Source: Rostratula benghalensis
Lineage: Eukaryota > Chordata > Aves > Charadriiformes > Rostratulidae
Reading direction: 5' to 3'
Length of the DNA: 64,000 nucleotides
Assembly: GCA_013399305.1 (NCBI GenBank)
Contig: VXAI01000165.1
Coordinates: 806,360 to 870,359, forward strand
Below the pieces are notes generated by a model, which saw only the letters and a list, made by a program, of their open reading frames with translations, ran no database searches and was not told the DNA's origin. Positions 49,317-62,200 of this stretch are shown here, in pieces; position 1 is the first letter of the stretch, and each line of letters starts with the position of its first letter. The position numbers and the translations under genes are program-made.

Positions 49317-50927
49317 ACTGCGCAGACAGTAAATGCTGGGGAGACCACAGGAAAGTCAGGAAGGGCCTGATTTCACTGAGTCACAGGTGCAACCCTTTTG
49401 GCATCACTGAGGTGGGACAGCCTTCTCTATTTTGTGCAGGTGGGCAAAAAGAGCTTGATTCTCCAGTCTGATGGAGATGACTCAATCTCTTTGATAGAGA
49501 GGACCCTTGCTCTGCAAAAGGGGCTACCGAGCACACACCATGCTAATGTTTCAACACCACTTTAAGGGAATAAACTGCTGGGTAGCCCACAGCATGGAAA
49601 TACTGAAAAACTGAACTCAGCCAAAAGCTTCAGGGTCTTTGAAACTATTTGCTGTCAGACCCCTTTAGGAAAGGGCAAAGATGGTAAGGACACTGCTGAT
49701 ATTTCCCGACACAGTTGGTGTGCCTCTAAGGCAGTGGTTTTAATGAAGCTAAGTCCTGAGCAGCACAATCAGTGCATTCCCTTCCCGCCTGCTTTGGCAT
49801 TTGTTTCTGTCCAGGATTTTCTTCACAGTTCAGCTGGCACAGCTGCTTGGTCACTCAGTAAAACAGCTTGAGGAAGAGAGATGGCTTTTTAAAAAGCACA
49901 ACCAACAAAACCCCTGCGATTTTTACCCCTGCATATCCAAACTTCCCACACAGTGCTCTGAACATCCAGGTGTAGGAAAATATGAATCATCCAGGGCACT
50001 CACTACTCTTTGTTATAGGCATGATATTTGTATTCCATCTCAAAATCAAACCAAAATATCCTATTAAAAAAATTTTAAAAAAAATTTTACTTTTCTTGGA
50101 GACCTTGAAGATAATTGAGGTTTTCTTTGCAAAAGTGGCTGTGCATTGCAAGTGCTATTGCATGCTGCTGATGAGGTGAACTCTAAATCCAGAGCATCCA
50201 AAAGCTGTTTAAACCTCTGGACACTGCAGTGGTCCCCAGGTTCAACATCAGTTTTCCAGTTATCTCGAGGGGATTGAAGAGGGAGGGCTTAGACTCGAGG
50301 GAGTGCACCAAAGGGATAAAAGCTGCAGCCAGCTCTGAGCAAGAGAAGCTTAAGACACTACATTTTGGGGGGAAGGTGATGAAAACTAGTTTGATGAGAG
50401 CCCAGGTAAGGGGAACCTGTCCAGGGTTATGATAATCTCACTGGCAGCCTGTTCTCACGAGAGCTGGACGTGGGTTTTTTCAACCCGTTGACCTAATTGT
50501 GCCCCTCTCTTGCCCACCTGCCTACTGCTGCCTCTTCATTTCATTCAGGCCATATTGCAAAGCAAACGAGATGGTAAGAGCCCAGCTCTTTGGCACAGGA
50601 TTTCAACCATGGGAAAAGTGCATTGCAGCAGTTCAGGTTCGTGAGGTTGGGAAACAGCAAACAGAGAAATCTATGTAAAGGCGGGTTTTCCAGAAGCAGC
50701 TATTAATTAGCAAAAGGAAGTGGGGAAACCAGCAATTAGACAGCTGCTCCAGCCCTAGAGGGCAGCACAAAATAATAAATAAAAAGCTGAACACACAGGC
50801 AATCTGAAATCGTCTTCTGCATGAGAAAAGCATCCCTTTTGCAAGGGGAATTTTTCCTAGGTAGATTCAGCACTACGTACTCGCTGCCAAAAATTCAGCA
50901 GCTTAACCAGATGTTTGGACCACCCCC

Positions 50928-50928
<1 letters not shown>

Positions 50929-51012
<84 letters not shown>

Positions 51013-51035
51013 ACCCCCCCCCCCACCCCCACCCC
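50929..51035. repeat. poly-C tract
   Basis: There are 84 uninterrupted C at 50929-51012, then 11 C, 5 C and 4 C separated by single A. This is extreme for a vertebrate genome and runs directly into telomeric units. Homopolymer length may not be reliable in the assembly. Confidence 0.95.
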
Positions 51036-51069
51036 TAACCCAACCCCTAACCCTAACCCTAACCCTAAC
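51032..51069. repeat. interstitial telomeric repeat (CCCTAA)n
   Basis: Six units in order: CCCCTAA, CCCAA, CCCCTAA, CCCTAA, CCCTAA, CCCTAA. Units become more perfect away from the poly-C side, then unique sequence resumes at CTTCTGCC. The C-rich strand is the plus strand. Confidence 0.9.
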
Positions 51070-51799
51070 TTCTGCCTCATGCCATGAAAACCCCTTCAAT
51101 CAGCTGTGTTGTAGCTGTCACTGTCACTCCTATGTCCTGCCCACAGACAGCTATCACACTTTGATTCGTGCGAGCACTGCAAAGAGAAGAAAAAAAGTTA
51201 TTTCTTCCAGGACAGTTTTCCAGACTCTGGGGCTTTTATATTTATCAGCCGTGAATTTGAAACCTTTGATCCTCAACCACTGCTTTCCTAATGGTGCAGA
51301 GAGAGGGATTTAGGTGGAGGGGTAGGAGGCTGCAACCCTCCGGGAACGTAACTCACGGACAAAAAGCCCTAAAGTAAACACAACGCCTTGCACCACGCAT
51401 GCAGCTAAACAATGGCATCGCCAACGATAAGTCACTTATTCCCCTGAGGAAACCCTTAGCTCGAGCCTGTTAGTTTCCCTGGGGAAAAAAAAAAAAAAAA
51501 TAAGGAAGAAAAAAAAAATCCCCCTTGTTTCTCAACTCCTGCCCCGAGCAAGGGTTTCAGGATGTCGCACAGTAGCTGACTCCATCCGGAGCTCAGTGGT
51601 GGCTAGGACACAGCAAGAGCACGGAGAACAGTCTGGAGGAAGACAAGCGATTTTAATTTAAAGCAGACACTGTCCCAAATAAGGGTGTTTTTTTTCCCTG
51701 AAAATGCCTTCGTTAAGAAGTTACGAGTGAGCCTCTTGGTGTCCTGAATGGGTGAATGTGAAGCTGAAGAACGATTTCATCCGTGCCGGGACTGAGCCG

Positions 51800-51874
51800 G
51801 TTTCGCAGAGCTGGATATGCTTTTTAAAGACATGATAAGCAGTGTCTGGGGATGCGAGAAACCTTTGGAAGAAG
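51800..51874 (+). other. second candidate LRRC32 5' non-coding exon
   Basis: The sequence ends GGAAGAAG before a possible donor GTAAAC at 51875, in a stretch with raised CpG. The left end is unknown. Human LRRC32 is known to use an alternative intragenic promoter, so an internal first exon is plausible. Evidence here is only the donor and composition. Confidence 0.15.
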
Positions 51875-52766
51875 GTAAACGTGAAATATTCACTCTTTTT
51901 AACCCTGAAGGCTCTAATTTAGCAGCAAAGAGTCTTGTGTGAAAAAGGATCAGACCCTGGGGAATTTGGTTTGTGTTTTGCGTATGCTCTCGTATTTAAC
52001 CTCTCTGGCACAGGAAAATGTCTCTGTTAATTGTCTAAGCAGTAACTAAAATTACCTTTGGGGCAAATTTGGAAAGTGTTGCCGTTGTTAGTTATGAGCA
52101 GCATTTATTAAGTGGTTTCAAGATTAATATTGTAACAGAGACAGAAGCAAATATTGTTTTGGAGTGGGAACTGGGCAAAACCCCAAATGGTTAAAAAATG
52201 TGTCTTGGGGCAAATCAGTGCTCTTCTCTGACTTTGCCCTCCCATCGGTTAAGTGGATATGCTGATGTGGTTCGGGTACCATGCCTTTTCTAGATGCTAA
52301 ATTATTTGACCCACTTAAGATTCCTTGGGGGTGTTACTGAAATCACCTGTATCTTTCGGCTGTGGATGGGGCTGGGTGATTTTGAAGTATCGTGATGGAA
52401 AGCTGTGACACTAAATGCGGTTCAGAGCCCAGTCCTGTTCTGAGGTATGCTGGGATTTTTTATCACAGCTGCCAGCAGGAGCAAACTGGCACTGAGCATG
52501 AAAATGCTCTGACTCTGGGAAAGCCTCAGAGCAATAAAAGTTCCTTTAAGTCAAGTTGTCGCTACTGCTGTTCTGGGACTGGTTTTTTTTGAGCTGTTTG
52601 TTAGAGACACCAGTGACAGTTTGAGACACCAGTACCAGTGCCAAGAGGCAGGATTCAGCAGTGATGCTTTGTGACATCAGGCCAATGGGGATGTCTGAGC
52701 CCTGAGCTCTGCACTGGGAAAGGTGGTGGGTTCCTGAAGCCTGCCCAGAGGGCAAAGAGGAGGGGA

Positions 52767-53213
52767 ATCATACAATGGTTTGGGTTGGGAGGGACCTCAA
52801 AGATCAAGTTCCAAGCCCTGCCATGGGCAGGGACACCTCCCACCAAACCAAGTTGCTCCAAGCCCCATCCAACCTGGCCTTGGACCCCTCCAGGGATGGG
52901 GCAGCCACAGCTTCTCTGGGCAAACTGGGCCAGTGTCTCACCACCCTCACAGGAGATAATTTCTTCCTAGTATCTAATCTAAATCTACCCTCTTACAGTT
53001 CAAAACCGTTACCATTGTCCTATCTTTCCACTCCCTGATAAAGAGTCCTTCTCCATCTCCCCTGTAGCCCCCTTTAGGTAATGGAAGGCCACGATAAGGT
53101 CTCCCTAGAGTCTTCTCTTCTCCAGGCTGTAAAACCCCAGCTCTCTCTGCCTGTCCTCACAGCAGAAGTGCTCCAGCCCTCTAATCATCTTCGTGACCCT
53201 CCAGCCCTCTGAT
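52767..53213 (-). repeat. CR1 LINE 3' fragment
   Basis: Plus strand begins GAATCATACAATGGTTTGGG, then TGGGAGGGACC and CCATGGGCAGGGACACCTCC. It extends to CTCTAATCATCTTCGTGACC. About 450 bases. Confidence 0.9.
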
Positions 53214-53432
53214 GCATGAATGTAGTGCTCTTTCACTCTGTGTTGCTGAGAGGGGTCTAAAGGCTGCCCAGAGAAAAGCCAGGCAGGGAAAAGCTCATAA
53301 TATAGATAGTCAAAGTGAAAATCACCTTGGGAAGGGAATCTCCATAACCAAGGAGGTCATACTGTACCATGAGGAGTGCCTTACCCCCCTCTGGACCGAG
53401 TCCATCTGGTCTCCTATGAAGAGACCACCACA

Positions 53433-53515
53433 TCATAGAATCATAGAATTTTCTAGGTTGGAAGGGACATTTAAGAACTTCTGGTACAACCATCAACCTA
53501 ACTCTGGCTGAAAAA
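53433..53515 (-). repeat. short CR1 LINE 3' end
   Basis: An 83-base copy whose plus strand begins CATCATAGAATCATAGAATT. On its 5' side it stops near a CAAAA array (53514-53531). It is of the same subfamily as 44558-44795. Confidence 0.85.
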
Positions 53516-54399
53516 CAAAACAAAACAAAACGCCAGCACCCCAGTTCTTCAGATGACAGCCTCCTTAGAAGCACCTTGATGGGCAACATCCTTCCTTACT
53601 ACAGATCTATCTTAGCAAGCCATTCAAACATTTTTGTGTCAAATATATCAGTTTCCCAGTTGCTTTATGAACTTACAATATGGGGGATTTCAAAGCATGT
53701 TAAGACCCTAGATTGTGTCAGGTTTATTGTTTAAGAAGTAAAGGAAGCATTCTTTGCACTGGCAAAGACAAGAGAAGACACTACAGACCACATGGGATGC
53801 ACACTCTCCATTGAGGTTGTGCCATGTTGTGGGTAATATCCATTGAGATTTCCTCAGCTTAATTAATTAGGTTTAAACAGAAACAATTTCTATTTCAGAG
53901 CTCTAAGCACACCATTGTAATCATTGTTATGTTTGTCTTTTCTCTCAGTTCCAGCAAAGTAACACCCAAACAATAAAACTAATTTTCTCCTTCTCAGAGG
54001 AGACACCCACTCCTCTATGCCTGGGGAATGAGGAGCAGAAAGGGAATGGCACAGATACTATAGAAGGTGATATCAGTAATTCCTACCTTCTGTATGATGG
54101 TTTCAGTGTATTTTGCAGACAATAATGAAAAGGTTCAAGAATTAATGCCTTTGGTCTTGTTCTGAAAAGCAGAAACAGACTCCTGATCCTGATGCTGAGC
54201 CCCAAAGACAAACTCCATGCTCTTTCACCTTGTGGTTCCAGTTCATCATCCATCAGTAGCTGTTTCCCGGAACTGGGAGAAATGTGCAGTCTGGAAATAG
54301 GGCAGCTGTGATCTCAGCCTCCCCAGTTTCTCTTTTCGTGGTAAATAGCCCTTTTTTCTGGTTGGGAAGTAGAGAGATGGGCAAGTTTCCCATGGTGAC

Positions 54400-54784
54400 A
54401 GGGGGACATGCTGAGAGAGTTGGGGTTGTTCAGCCTGGAGAAGAGGCTGCTCCAGGGAGACCTTACAGCGGTCTTCCAATACCTCAAGGGGGCCCACAGG
54501 ATTGATAGGTAGGAACTCTTTGTCAGCAAGGGTAGAGATAGGAAGAGGGGTAATGGTTTTAAACTGAAAGAGGGGACATTTAGATTAAATATTTGGAAGA
54601 ATTTTTTTCTCGTGAGGGTGGTGAGCAGCTATGGCTGCCCCATCCCTGAAGGTGTTCAAGGCCAGGCTGGATGGGGCTTTGAGCAACCTGGTCTGGTGGG
54701 AGGTGTCCCTGCCCATGGCAGGGGGTTGGAACTAGCAGGTCTTTAAGGTCCCTTCCAACTCAAACCAATTCTATGATTCTATGA
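54400..54784 (+). repeat. CR1 LINE 3' fragment
   Basis: Plus-strand copy from GGACATGCTGAGAGAGTTGG, through TTCAGCCTGGAGAAGAGG, to CAATTCTATGATTCTATGAT. Confidence 0.9.
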
Positions 54785-56143
54785 TAGTGAACCCGTTGTC
54801 TTTGCTGTTCAGCAATTACCATTGCTGTGCAGAAGCGTGGCCATCAGCTGCATCCCTCACACGGTGACTAAGCTGAGGGATCTCCACCAGCTGGGAACGA
54901 TCCTGTGTCTTTTGCTTTGAGCCTCCTGGTGCTCTGTGGGTGGAAACCACTAAGTAACATTATGCTGATGCCGGGTTTTTTCGGCACATACGCATGGGAT
55001 AGGCGTGCATTTGGAGTTTACCAGATGCAGTCTTGCTGCTTCTGTAAAGACTTAAGAGCAGTGCTAGTTAAGCACTGCTGCGTGGTTTCTAGTGGGGACC
55101 TGGCACATGTCTCACCAGTTCTGGATGTGGGCAGGTTCAGCTCAGACCTGCCTGCAAGAAACCATACAAATACAGACAGATTCATCATGTTTACAACTCA
55201 GGCTGTCATGAAGAAGTGATATCTGGAGCTCACGTCAGTGGTGACCACAGCCAGAGACCTCATTAGTGTCCATCTAGAAACAAACTGTTTGAAGGACAAA
55301 TGCTTTCCCTTGGTCTTGTTTGCATTTTTCTCCCATTGCCCAGAGACAAGCCCCCTGGTGCTTGGCTTCTTTTGCAGTTATTTCTACACTTTTTTTCTGG
55401 AGTGCTTTGCAAACCGTTACACTCTGATGAATCCTTTGTTTCACACAAATCCTTAGCATTTTCTAGCTGTCTCTTTTCAAGGAACTTGCTTTCAAATGTA
55501 TTTAAAAGCCTTCCCATCCACACCTGGGATGTATAAAATGGAAACCTAACATTTGGACAAAAAGTTCTCAGTCCATTCTTTAAGCTGTTTATATTAACCC
55601 ATGGATGAGTCTGTCAAAGCTCTGACACTCTGGGATAAGAGGAGTGGGAAATGTGGATGGAAATGGAAACTAATCCCAGTGTTTGGTATTTCTGAGTGGC
55701 ACTCATTCACTTTGGTCAAGATCGGCACCCCAAAACCAAAACTCCAGCACAGCTGGGCTGAGTGTGAACTTCTATGGACAGAGTAAGGCAGCTCTGGAGG
55801 GACACTCAGTCTCTGGCAGTTGATTTTCTCAGTGATGCCAGGCACAGTGCCCAGCTTGAGCACCTGGACTTCATTGGGTGGCCTGGGTATCACCTCAGTC
55901 ACAACTGAATCATCTCAGATCTGTCTTTCAAGTCCTCATATAAAGCGCTTTTTCCCACAAGCCTCAAAGGCATACAAAGGGAGTAGGTAGGTCCAAAGTG
56001 CTGTAGGCTCAGAGATAGATTAATTTATTGTACTGCATGTGTGCTTTTCCATGTTAGATGATGATCTGGTGCCAGCTTTCACATGTGTTGATGGCTGTGT
56101 CACCTATGGGATCTAACTGCAATTCCCTTTTTCCCACAGAACC

Positions 56144-56230
56144 ATGAAACTGTACATCATCTTCTTCTTGGCAGTGGTGAACAGAGGAACCTCTAACAAT
56201 CAGCCCACAGAGGGGATGTCCTGTGAAATG
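56144..56230 (+). CDS. LRRC32: LRRC32 coding exon 1: signal peptide
   Basis: The exon begins at 56140 after acceptor TTCCCACAG, with ACC just before the ATG, a favourable initiation context. It reads [17 protein letters not shown], then EGMSCEM, and ends in phase 0 before donor GTAAGG. Lys2 and the hydrophobic core form a classic signal peptide. The final CEM matches the first cysteine of the LRR N-cap. It is too short to be found by simple open-frame length criteria. Confidence 0.9.
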
Positions 56231-59200
56231 GTAAGGCTGTCTCCCCACTCAGGCCCCTTGAGGTCCTGGAGGAGGTTGGGACTCACATGTTCCAGGCACT
56301 GTATAAATAGCCATGGTCTCTAAGAAAGGAAAGCCTCCAGGACCAGGCTCTCAGTGACTACAGGGGTGGGCTTTGCTGAGTTGGTGGGTGCTCTTCAGGC
56401 TGTTCTTAGGCTATGTCCTCACTGTACTGACAGTACATAAAAGGGGAGAAAAAAGAGAGGTCATTATCTCTTATTTTTTAATAAGGGGAAGCTGGTTGAA
56501 AGAAACTTGACCTGATTTCCCCAAGACTACAGGGATTCTGTGGCTGAGACAGTGAAAGAACTTAGACCTAAAATCGACTCCTTTTATATCAGGCCTCAGT
56601 CCTCTGTGTTTTAAATAAAGCACTTTCTGTTAAATACATCTCTACCAGCCCTTTTGTAATAACAGGGAGACTGACCTCCTCCGCTTTAACACTGCTGTGG
56701 CCAGGGGAGTTGTACCTGACTTCTACTGGAGGTACAAAAAGTTCCTGTATAAAGTTTGCTCCTTGAATTTTTGCAAGCACCTGGTGCAATATCATAAACG
56801 TTATTCGTAGCTGTACTTGCTCCCTTCCCTACCCGAGTGCTTGCTTACCATAACAGCCCATTTAAAAATACTTATGGTGGTGGTTTGTTTTTTTGAGCGT
56901 TGAAGCTGTTCAGCACAAACCCTCAAGAACTTCCAAAATAGGGAAAAAAAATAATTTGCTAGCTGTACACATCTCCCTTATGGGACTCATTCCATTCCGG
57001 CCCACCCTGCCATATTGCTGCACTTCCTGAATTCCAGAAAAATTAAGACCTAGTATATATAAAAAGATCTTGGGAAGGTGACTGCTTAGCTCGATTCATT
57101 GGCTGGAAAGGGAAGACTGATGAAGCCACTGTAAACATGACTGCCCAGGTCCCATGTATCATACTCAATATGAAGGCTAGGCGAGACACGGAATAATCCA
57201 AGCAGCTTCGCCCTGTCCCGTTTCTTGATGGGTCACAGATCAGGCTGAGAAGTAAACACATGCTTGTTTCCACCCCTCCACTGTAAATTGCTTTCATCAA
57301 GCCAACAACCCATGGTTGTATGCAACGAGGCTGGGATAAATTCGTCCCTGAGAGAAAAAAATGCTGCAGTCAGGAGCTCAGATATTCATATGGTATAAAT
57401 TAACAGCTCAGCATCGCTCATGTCGATTTTGATTATCTTCCTTTGCTGGGCATTTGGTCCAATGGAAGGAGAAGGGCATAAATCCAAACACAGTTTAGAG
57501 AAAGAGGGAGCTACTGGATTAGCCGATGGGTCCACTGAGAGTCCTCCTTATTTCACATGTTTATTCTTCATCACAGCCTCATAGTTTTACATGGTACTTT
57601 CCCTGTGGTGACACCTCTAGAACAGCAAAAACTGAGAGATGGAAGCTCTCAAGGCCAGGCTGGGTGGGGCTTTGAACAACTTGGTCTGGTGGGAGGTGTC
57701 CTGCCCACGGCAGGGGGGTCGGAACTCAATGATCTTTAAGCTTCCAACTCTAACCATTCTATGATTCTATGATTCTAACTTGCATCCCAGATCCCATGGA
57801 AGAGGCATGGGTCAGAATCCCATGCCCCTTTCTGACTCACTGCTGGTGCTCCTGTCATTGAAACAAAGTCTTTTAAAAGAGCTTTTAGGAAGTGAACAGT
57901 CCCTACCAGATCCCTGATATGGGAGTGAGCTGCACTGATTATACAAGTTACTGCACATTTCCCTGTTTGCCACGACTTAAATGGCAGGAGATTCTTCCTA
58001 GCTCAGGATGCCTTTCAAGGAGAGGGACTTTAACTTGTTCATGTTTCATCTCCCAAAGAAAGATGTTTCTGCTAATTGATGTTAACTGGCAAAAGAGTAT
58101 CTTTCAAATAATTTATAGAAGGGAAATATCTTACCTTGGAACATGTGCATAACCAGTTATCAGAGGTCATCTGATATGCAGTACATGGGCAAATTGCTAA
58201 GGTTTGGTTGTGCAAATGAGCCTCCACCTAGGGGGGTGTTCTAGAGAATGGGCGTGGACACCAAGCAGGTCCAAGTCAGCCCCAAGTGGCTCAGCCCAAA
58301 TTCTTTGGTTTCAAATGCCCATGAGTTGATACAGAACAAAAGTGGAGGCTTGGATCCAAGTGTTTTGTTTGTAGGGCTCTAACTAAGCTGGACAACAATT
58401 TTCACTCAGCGCTGGACAGTGAAGAATGGGAATCAATCCAAACAATGCCCAGCTTTTGGGGGCTGACCTTCTGAGGAAAAAGACTTGGGAGTCCTGGTGC
58501 ACAACAGGATGACCATAAGCCAGAAATGTGCCCTTCTGGCCAAGAAGGCCAATGGCGTCCTGGGGTGCATCAAGAAGAACGTGACCAGCAGGTTGAGAGA
58601 GGTCATCCTCCTCCTCTGCTCTGCCCTGGAGAGGCCCCATCTGGAGTACCGGGTCCAGTTCTGGGCTCTCCAGTTAGGAAGGACAGAAAACTGCTTTAGA
58701 AGGTACATCAGAGGACCACAAAGATGATGAGGGGCCTGGAGCATCTCTCTTACAAGAAAAGGCTGAGGGACTTGGTACTTTTTAGTCTGGAGAAGACTGA
58801 GGGGGGTTCTGATCAACGCCTATAAATACTTAAAGAGTGGGTGTCAGGAGGATGGGGCCACTCTTTTTGCAGTGGTGCCCAGTAACAGGACAAGAGGAAA
58901 TGGGAACAAACTCGCACATAAGAAGTTCCATGTCAAAATGATGAGGAACTTCTTTCCTGTGAGGGTGGCAGAGCTATGGAAGAGACTGCCCAGAGAGGTG
59001 GTGGAGTCTCGTTCTCTGGAGACATTCAAAACCCACCTGGACACCTTCCTAGAGCAATCTGCTCTAGGAGGAACTGCTTTGGCAGGGGGGTTGGACTAGA
59101 TGATCTCTGGAGGTCCCTTCCAACCCCACATCCTTCTGTGATTCTGTGATTTTTTTCACCAGCACCTGAATGGGACCAGACACAAAAGGGATCAAATGCT

Positions 59201-62200
59201 GCCCACCCTGCAGTAGTTCTTGCCAATGGATTTCAAACGAAATGGTGGCAGCACTGGCAGAGATGATGACGTCAGAACATGAGATTGGCAAAAATCTCTT
59301 TCAGCCTCAGGCTGCCAACCCATTGGGCTATGGGGTGGGAGGAAGGGAGATGCACGCAAACAGATGCTGTTTGCTCCATCCCACTGAGATGTGCTTCATC
59401 TTTTCTTCCTAGCGCAGATGAGAATGAAATTCATGCAGTTTGAGCCTCAGGGAAGAAAAGATGGTGCAGAACAGACTAGATAAGAAATTCAGCAAGGATC
59501 AAAATAGTCAGTGAAAAGGAATTAAAGTTTAAAAAAAAAATGGGAGGGGAAAAGTTATAGGAACAAATGGCAGATACCAGTGGGAGGTATAGATTTTATC
59601 AGTCCCTTTTTATTACTGGGAGGGTTCCGTGGGTGCAGATTAAAGACCCAATCCTGCAAGATACGTGGTGAACTGGGGCTGACCTCTCCCCCATCAACTT
59701 CAGTGAAAACCAGCTGGCTGGCATTGATGGGAGTTGGATCAGGACTTTGCTAACATCCTGGGTGCCCAGCGGGAGCAGAGGGTGCTCAGCCCTTGTTGAG
59801 ACTGGCTCAAAGTGTGGAAAGAAACCTGGCATCTGCCTTAGGCTGCAAAGTGGTTGCTGCTTTTTCACCCTGGATTTTTGCATCCTTCTGATTTCTCCCT
59901 CTTCCACAAAAAGGAAGAAGAAACTTCCTGCTCCATTTTTTGGGCCTCAGAGCTGAACCTAACTCTATGCACATTCTAGCTCAAAATTCTACGATGGCTT
60001 TTCAGGAAAGAAATAATTTCAGGAAGAAGCCAGAAAATTCCCTTACCTTCTTTTATTTTTCTGGGGTTTGTGTGGGTGAGTTGGAGTGTGATAAAACAGG
60101 GGATTTAGATTTTAATAGGCTATTTACTTGGGATGTTTGAGAAAGATGTACCATGGGAAGGGCTGCAGAGCAGCCTGTGTATATCTGGAGTTTGGATGAG
60201 TACTTGCATTTCTCTGGCACATTTTTGTGTGGTCTCCAAAACTGACATGATGCAAAAGAGATTCGCAAAATGCTGACTATTACCCTACTTCTAAACAGAC
60301 CTGCCACTTCATTCACCTAAAAGTGCACACGAAACAGATGCTTTTTAATTTTATTTTTTTTTCACTTTTAATGTTTCTTTCATGTCTGAAAAGGTTTGCG
60401 TCATGGAATCTGGATTCTGCTTCTCCGCAGAAGTTAAGATTGAACAGATTTTTCTTTCTGATCTTTCTACAAACAGTCCGTGACCCAGTCACCCAAATAC
60501 ATTCATAACAAGAGTTTTCCTCCAGTAAATTAAATGCTGCGTAAGCCTTTCACATTCCACTTCCTCCCGCTGGTGTATGTTCTCTGTAATAACAAAATAC
60601 AGCTTGACATTTATGCAAGGATGAGCATGTTCATGTTTCCAATGTTCCTTATGAGCACACTGCAAATTTTGCTTTGGACACAGACTCAGTGTTAGCTGCA
60701 ATTCGACAGCCATGCATCTAGAAGATTAATTTAACTTTGAAACTTGGGGTTTTTTTCTACTCTGCTGTTGAGAATTGTACTGAAAAGGCATCACCCTCAC
60801 TGCACATCACAGCATCTTTTCCTCTCAACAGTATAGCTATACGTAATTTTTCTTTTCTGTGTTGTGTCGCAGGTGTCTTGTTTGGGTGATTTCATAAGGC
60901 CTGCTCCACGTACAAGAAGAAAGGGGACTGTTGCCTTAGGAAGAGGATAAACATGGGTAGTAAAAGGAGCAGGAGTTTGGAGGCTTCCATCAGAAATGTT
61001 TCAGTAGCTGAAAGATCCTTTTAGTTAAAGATGCATGTGTAACTAAGCCATGGCTAAAGGAAGGCCCAATTAAATATCCAAAGGGTGTGATTAAGAAGGA
61101 GAGAGAAGGGTTTTTGTGACATAGGATGCTTATACATTTCTTCACCTCCTTCGCTTTGGGAGCTATGCTACCAACAGAGTGGAGTTATTTTGAGTACTAC
61201 TTAGTACAGCAAGTAGAATTCACAGTGGTGAAGCTGAGGAAATCAAACAACAGAACAAAAGTGAAGAAACAGTACATTATTACAAAGAGAAGAAGGCAGA
61301 ACTCCTTTACTTAGGACTGTTAAAATAAGCCTGGGAGAAAGGTACAAAAAGGAGAATGTTTAATAGGTATCACATGCAGATAAAACTGTTGTTGCAAGCC
61401 AGAAATGTCTTTAAAATTAAATTAGTGCTGTTAACTGCAAAAAAAGTGTTAGGATTTTTCTTGCTGTCTGAACTCTGAGAGAAAATAGTGTGATCAGTGT
61501 TTCAGAAGAAGGATCTGCCTGGATGCTAAATGCAATTTTCATTATATTTCACGCAAAGATGTTTTTTATTCATCATGTGACAACCTCTTTTCTCTCTTTT
61601 TCTGGCAGGCAAACTCACAAGCATTGTGCCACAACAAAGACTTTCACCAAATCCCTCGTGGTCTCCATCCGAATGTAAACAAAATAGATCTGTCTGGAAA
61701 CCTGATTCAAAGCGTCCCTGAAATGCCGTTATCATTTTACACTTCCCTCCAGTGCCTGGATTTAAGCGCTAACCAGATAAGCTTCATCACGCCTGGAGTC
61801 TTTGCACACATGACCAGCTTGCTGGAAATAAATTTAGCCAACAATCACTTATATGAGCTTGCTCAGAACGGGACAGAGGGGATTGGACTTCTACCCAAGG
61901 TGGAAATATTGGATTTGTCCCACAACAGTCTGTACAACGGGATGGCTGAGTATTTCATTAAACAAGCTCCAGCGCTGCGTTATCTTTCCTTGGCAGACAA
62001 TAGTATTATAATGATATCTCACAAGATGTTTCAGGGATCTCCCAATCTTGTGGAGATAGATCTTCAGAGCAATATCATCATGGAAATTGAAGAAGGTGCT
62101 TTTGAAACTCTAGTGAATCTTTCCAAGCTCAATCTCTCCATGAATTCAATTACTTGCATCTCTGATTTCAACCTCAGGCAGCTGGAAATACTTGACCTTA

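Larger units (their letters stand above)
46532..56139 (+). other. candidate LRRC32 first intron / upstream region
   Basis: It contains CR1 copies at about 48905-49316, 52767-53213, 53433-53515 and 54400-54784, the poly-C plus telomeric array at 50929-51069, and a moderately CpG-rich area at about 51320-51880. No coding exon was recognised. The acceptor before LRRC32 coding exon 1 is TTTTTCCCACAG. Confidence 0.6.
56231..61608 (+). other. LRRC32 intron, 5.4 kb
   Basis: The intron separates the signal-peptide exon from the LRR exon. It contains CR1 copies at about 57640-57776 and 58440-59152. The rest is unique sequence with short A/T runs (for example 59529-59539). No other exon was recognised. 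Acceptor: TTTTTCTGGCAG. Confidence 0.75.

Noticed and set aside
50929..51069. A true chromosome end
   Set aside because: Unique sequence and a gene continue on both sides, and the array has only six units.
50821..51313. Polyproline/polyglycine open frames
   Set aside because: They exist only because the poly-C tract has no stops in any frame.
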